This document shows, piece by piece, positions 59,330-64,000 of a stretch of 64,000 bases of DNA (position 1 is its first letter; each line of letters starts with the position of its first letter). Origin of the DNA: Cordia subcordata. Lineage: Eukaryota; Streptophyta; Magnoliopsida; Boraginales; Cordiaceae. The position numbers were made by a program, and so were the translations under genes. The notes beneath the pieces were generated by a model. It searched no databases and was not told the origin of the DNA. It was given only the letters and a program-made list of their open reading frames with translations. The stretch covers positions 6,329,001 to 6,393,000 of the forward strand of contig JAPTOF010000020.1 in assembly GCA_028554755.1 (NCBI GenBank), written 5' to 3'.

Positions 59330-62300
59330 AATCAAGTTTTGAGGGGAGCGCAAAGAAAAGAACAAGGAGAAGAACTCCAATACAAACATCCAACAAGAAA
59401 AAGAAGGGTAGAACCCCAACAGAACAACTAAAATATGATCAATCCAAAAACAACCAAGTATTTCAAACAAAGCAATCAAACGGGAAGAGAACACCATTTG
59501 CTGAGGAAGCATCTCTCCAGTCTTCATCAATCTCTTCGTCTCCGTCCTTTCCAAGTTGCTCAACATTCACATGATCTTCATTTTGCTCTTCATGATGGCA
59601 AATTGCCAATTCTTCCTGATTCTTCTCATCAAGAAAACAATTTTCTTCAACTTTCGGTTCATCATCATTTGAATTGACTGCTGCAAATCGGTTACTTTCC
59701 AAAGGATTTTGTAATGAATGGGCCGAAGGCCTATTTTCTGAATTTGAGACTTGATTGGTGCTTGGGTGGAGCACAACACTTGAGAAAGATTTTGGATTCA
59801 CATTTTGAGTTCTTCTCCACACTTTCTTTGTCTTGACACGTTTCCATTCACCATCTCTTTTCCTCTCCCCTTGAGGTTTAATCCTTGGGGCATTCTGATT
59901 GATTGCCTAATGAAACAAAGAGAGTGAACGGCCAACAATTTTGCACTTAGAGCAAACAAGAGGCTTCCAAGCATATTCAACCTCAATTCTTGTCCGTTCT
60001 CCATTTTTAAGGTTCACAAAAGTATGATCCGGCAATTCTTCGGAGAGGCCCATTTCAATACAAACTCTTGCAAAATCAACAAAAGTTATTGATTCCGTAA
60101 GTATATCCATCAATATAACTCGACCCTCTTCTAGTTATAAGAGAACAAGGAACATTTCTAAGTTTCTCCCAAAGTAGAACTTTGTCTCAACTAAAATTTA
60201 TCAATTGTCCATTTGGATTCCATCGTCTAAGCAAGAGAGGACGGTGATTAACATGCCAAATTTATTCCATAACAAGATCACAAACATCATCATTTTCAAA
60301 CTTGAAAACATAAAAACTATTTTCTGTAGATTTGATATCAACTCTACCAAAGTTCTTCCAATGAACATTAACCATCTTCTAGATGAGGAAGAATGTAGAG
60401 GGGTTTCCAATAAATTGACCAATCAAACAATTTTTTCAAATTGTCAACAGTTTGAATGAGTTATCAAGTTTGCATGAGTTATCAAGATTACCTAAGCAAG
60501 TGTGTTTCCAATTCTTGTCAACAGTCCAGGCTGATTGTCGCCCACTTGCTAGAGAAGAAGCGTTGGGTTGCTGGACATTTAAAGTTCCTTGATCATGCAT
60601 TTGTTGAGACGTTGGCATTGCACCACTAAAATTTGAAGGCAAGGTGGGTTGTGTGTGCATGCTATGGCCTGAATTTGAATGGACAGAGGAGGAAAATCTC
60701 CCGACTCATGTTGGTACAGAACACCATCACTTTTGTTTGCACCATTCTACCCAGATTTGGAATCTAACAAAGCTGCTTCATTGGATTAAAATCCAAGTTG
60801 GCAGCTGAATGTGGACCATATTCCTCATAGGCATGTGGTGATAAAACTTTTGGAGCTGGACCCTCACGTGAGCTCAACAAAATTTGCTCAACTAAGAGGG
60901 AAATTTGATCTTGGTCAAATCCTAAGTAGGTAGAAGTACAATGAGCTGGCAAGATATTGTTTGCTGGACCTGGAATAGCATTGCCATTTGTTGGGAACAA
61001 GCTGTATAATTCAGACGGATCATCAGTAACACCCGAAGGACCTGTGGAAAATCTTTCTTCTTCATTCTTGGTACCCGAACTAGCACCTCAATTTTCAGCC
61101 ATTTTTTGTGGGGTTTGATTGCAATTGTTTGGTAGGAAAATCAGTGGTGTTGTTCCTAAAAAAGGATATCCTGAGCAATTGCAATAATCAGGTTCATTGA
61201 TATTCTTGATATAGTAGATGCTATCACCCATACAATTATACTCAATTCGATGGAATTGTTTAGCTTTGGAGTTTGTTCGAGCTGCTGAATTTTTAATCTT
61301 CCATCAAGCAAACCAGCTTCTTCTCTTTGCAACTTGTTTATGGATCTTCTACTCAAGCTCTTTACAAGCTCCATCTTAGAAATGTTGTATTTCTCCTCTA
61401 AATAGTTCCCTAATCCAACCCGAGAAGAAGAGCTAGCAAGCTCACATTCAGCCTGTTCAATCTTTTTGTCCACGAGTAGTGATGGCAACGGGATGGGCAC
61501 CCTACCCATGAAAGAACTCCAAGCCCGCTACCCGGATAGCATCTCAATTCCCATTTCCATCCCAAACCCGGATAAAAATTAGAATCCCATTTCCGGAACG
61601 TCCCAAACCCGCGGGTACTCGAAACGTCCCAAACCCTGTTAAAAGTTTTAAAATTTAAATAAAAATTTTAACAAGAAACATCTCAAATCCAAATTTAAGA
61701 TATGTTTTCAACCCTGGAAATTGAATTAAATCACTAAATTTTAAAAAACTAACCATTTAAATAAATTTTCCCCAAAAAATCTAAACAATATCACTAAAAT
61801 AGATTAAAATAATAAAATTTTAAAGAGTAAAAGGTTAAGAGTTCAAACTTTTTTACTACTAGAAAGTAAAAGATTCTCTTAATTTTTAGTATATAATGTA
61901 CTTATGTACTTAAAACTATAATTAATTAATAAATATAAAATACTTACACACATATATGTACATATATGTAAATAAACATAACTGGGTTCGGGAATGCGGG
62001 TACCCGGGGGTCAATCCCAGTTCCGTCCCAGACTCTAAAGGGTATTTTTAATTATTCCGGATACGTTCTTAATTCTTAACGAGATGAATTCTATCAGATT
62101 TTAATCGAATCGGTCGATGCCGAGTACCCTAAGTTACTCGTCCCATTGCCATTCCTATCCACAAGCCATGAAGGTGCTGATGAGTAATCTTCCTTGACTT
62201 GAGATGAGGGTGGGGAAGCACCAAATGCATCAGCAACATAAGCTTCATGAAGATCTTGACTTCAAGTTGTAAAGATATCATCTTTTTTCAAGATGACAGT

Positions 62301-62410
62301 GAGGGGAGCCAATTTCAATACCTTGGATGAAAGATTTGAAATGGGAAGATTTACTTCTAGATTTTGATTGTGCCTTAGATGGTGCTCGCTTTTTCATTTT
62401 AGGCATATTT
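59330..62410 (-). pseudogene. LINE ORF1 pseudogene (plant L1-type), split by a hAT element
   Basis: Read on the minus strand, it starts at about 62405 with MPKMKKRAPSKAQ and passes through a charged region (about 61160-61470). It then gives a DUF4283-like section in two frames (about 60430-60115) and reaches ARVCIEMGLSEELPDHTFVN and VEYAWKPLVCSKCKIVG near 60090-59930. That string is typical of plant LINE ORF1 just before the zinc knuckle; here the knuckle has lost its His (GRS for GHS). A low-complexity tail follows to about 59460. Frameshifts and stops are frequent. No endonuclease or reverse transcriptase (ORF2) follows, so the 3' part is deleted, unlike the usual 5' truncation of LINEs. 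Confidence 0.8.
61477..62157. mobile_element. Non-autonomous hAT-like transposon inside the LINE
   Basis: A 681-bp element flanked by TCCACGAG (61469-61476) and TCCACAAG (62158-62165), an 8-bp target duplication with one mismatch. Inverted ends: TAGTGATGGCAACGGGATGG and (reverse complement) TAGGAATGGCAATGGGACGA, a common plant hAT end type. The interior carries repeated CCCAAACCCG-like sequence near both ends and no coding frame. Removing it restores continuity of the LINE frame (SWLVDKKIEQ) across the site. Confidence 0.88.
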
Positions 62411-63286
62411 CTATGTAGCTCAATGAACTATTGCTAACGTTGACGCATCAATGAACTGAGCTCTGATAATGGAGCTAACAAGATTACGGAGTCCCCTACT
62501 TGGTTCTGCCCCTCTAGTTATGCAACTGAGCCAAATTGATATTGTTATAGTATGTAAGTACATATGCCCATTTGGGGCAACTCCATCAGTTGTCCTAAAT
62601 CATTCCCTACCACAAATGTAGGGATAGTTGTAGGGATAAATTTCTCTAACAATTTCTTTACATCTATCTCTATGTTTGTTGATAAAAGTTTCATCCTCCA
62701 AATATTCTTTTGATATCCCTAGATTTGTTTATACCATTTTTATTCTCTAAAATAATATTAGGTAAATTTTAAAATAAAGAAACTGTTAGAGTAAAATTAA
62801 AAAAGGTATTTTATTAAATAAAAATTTTATTAAATGTAAAAAAATTATTAGAGTAAAATTAAAATAAAGAATCCTTACATTTAAAAGAATATTACAAATT
62901 CTTTAGATATAGAGTAGAAAATAAGAAATCTGTTTAAATTGGTTTTACATGACCCAAAAAAACTACATTAAGCTTGTGAGTTATAATTTCTCAAGTAAAT
63001 AATAATTAAATTTTACTTTACAAAGACACTATAAATTAAAGTACAAAAAATATTTGGAATCAAAGAATAATTCAAATGATTAAGACTATTCATCAAATAC
63101 AAGGTTAACAAAAATACGAAAAATATTTCTGGATACATATTTCCAGTTGGGGCTACCTGTTTCTCTCCTTATCTTTAAAGACCACGATAACAAGCAAGCA
63201 TTTTTATGTGCTGTCTAAAACCGCTCAAAAGAAGATATTTCTTCTTCCAAAACGACTTTTGACCACCTGAAAGAAGCAAGAACTGA
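62411..63286. other. Spacer and promoter region of the plastid chaperonin gene
   Basis: 62411-62560 may be LINE 5' UTR. 62680-63130 is AT-rich with repeated AAATTTTA-like sequence. The last 150 bases before 63287 would hold the chaperonin gene's 5' UTR and core promoter; no clear TATA box stands out. Confidence 0.4.
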
Positions 63287-64000
63287 ATGGGGTGTGCTCT
63301 CAAACCACTGCCTGCAATTTCTTTCACTACCCCATCAACACTCCCATGCATTACCAAGAGAACTTCAGCTTCCATTTTCAACCCAAAAGCAATGGCAAAA
63401 GAACTTCACTTCAACCGTGATGGCTCTACCACAAAGAAGCTTCTGGTCCACATTTGTCTTTAGCCAATTCTGCTTATCTTTATGTTGCAATATTAGTATG
63501 TCACATATATAGGCCTTGTCTGGCTTAGCTTTTCAAAAGCGCATTTTTTTTTAAATTTTGGAAAAAAGAGTACTTTTTCGGGAAGTTGACAATTATGGGT
63601 TCTACAGAAAAGCTAAAATAGAGCATCTTTCAAATACTTATTGCAAAAAAAAAAAAAATTGATTCTTTAGAACAAAAGCATTTTTCCATGAAAAAAAATC
63701 AATCCAAGCAAGCCCAAACTTTATAGCGATTTAAGCTCGACTAGTCTGTTAGGACAGACAATCTTACACTTTGAAACTCCTGATTAGGAAGTGAGGCCTC
63801 CGACGTGAGTGATCATTACAAAGTCTTTTGTATACGTACTTACTAGTGGTGATTAGAAGTGGTTTGTGTTTGTTTTCTGTTGTGCAGGCAGGGGTTGATT
63901 TGGTGGCAGAGCTAATTGGAGTGACACTAGGTCCTAAGGGAAGAAATGTGGTGCTGCAGAACAAGTATGGTCCTCCCAAGATTGTTAATGATGGTGAAAC
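63287..64000 (+). CDS. CPN60B4: Plastid chaperonin 60 subunit beta (beta-4-like), 5' part
   Basis: Exon 1 is 63287-63445 (53 codons, starting [10 protein letters not shown]). The first 36 or so residues are rich in Ser/Thr/Pro/Arg and lack acidic residues, as in a chloroplast transit peptide, and are followed by [16 protein letters not shown], the start of mature Cpn60 beta. The intron is 63446-63887. Exon 2 starts at 63888 after TTGTGCAG with [18 protein letters not shown], the equatorial ATP-binding region (LGPKGRN), and continues through [13 protein letters not shown] to the window edge. The product assembles into the plastid Cpn60 complex, which folds Rubisco large subunit and other stromal proteins. 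QNKYGPP and NDGET fit the beta-4 branch better than beta-1 to beta-3, from memory of the family. The donor (CTG-GTCCAC) is weak and puts Leu where Gln is usual. Confidence 0.9.
63512..63715. mobile_element. MITE family A, copy 7, in the chaperonin intron
   Basis: A 204-bp element with ends GGCCTTGTCTGGCTTAGCTT and (reverse complement) GGGCTTGCTTGGATTGATTT. It makes up almost half of the 442-bp first intron. No clear target duplication. Confidence 0.7.

Noticed and set aside
1..64000. CRISPR arrays, bacterial operons, riboswitches
   Set aside because: The window is plant nuclear DNA; the repeats seen are transposons, minisatellites and microsatellites.

Overview
This is an AT-rich nuclear stretch of a flowering plant, most likely a eudicot. 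The evidence is a plastid chaperonin gene with a transit-peptide exon and an intron, a plant bZIP gene, an S1-type self-incompatibility-like gene, copia and LINE remnants, many MITEs, and long (TA)n and (AAT)n microsatellites. The species cannot be named from the sequence alone. Gene density is low. Only seven protein genes look intact or potentially functional, and one of these runs off the right edge.

Layout. 1-1040: degenerate end of a retroelement. 1250-16900: two copies of a divergently oriented gene pair encoding small multi-pass membrane proteins I do not recognise (1250-1936 minus / 5118-5588 plus; 9549-10061 minus / 14565-14972 plus), with a truncated start at 4497. All four proteins look distantly related. 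The second pair is pushed apart by a MITE that itself received a chimeric, fold-back miniature LTR retrotransposon (10431-12385). 8258-9054 is a long inverted repeat. A third copy of the downstream flank, without the genes, lies at 32715-34600. 17505-18750 and 30960-31485 are inverted copies of one segment; the first carries two MITE insertions absent from the second. 20180-25910 is a Helitron-like and nested-insertion zone. 27693-28139 is an S-protein-homologue gene with a 3 x 69 bp minisatellite just upstream. 31824-32132 is a copia RNase H remnant. 35-53 kb is mostly gene-free, with MITEs carrying perfect 9-bp target duplications, minisatellites and microsatellites. 54187-54810 is an intact group-S bZIP factor. 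55631-55885 is a tRNA-derived SINE with a perfect 16-bp target duplication. 59330-62410 is a decayed LINE ORF1 on the minus strand, split by a hAT-like element with 8-bp target duplications. 63287-64000 is the start (exon 1, intron, part of exon 2) of a plastid Cpn60 beta gene whose intron carries one of the window's MITEs.

The host genes form no pathway together. The main story is genome dynamics: repeated local duplication of a small membrane-protein family with its promoter and 3' flank, and several generations of nested transposons whose order can be read from target duplications and paralogous empty sites. Homology assignments come from reading motifs by eye; no database search was run.
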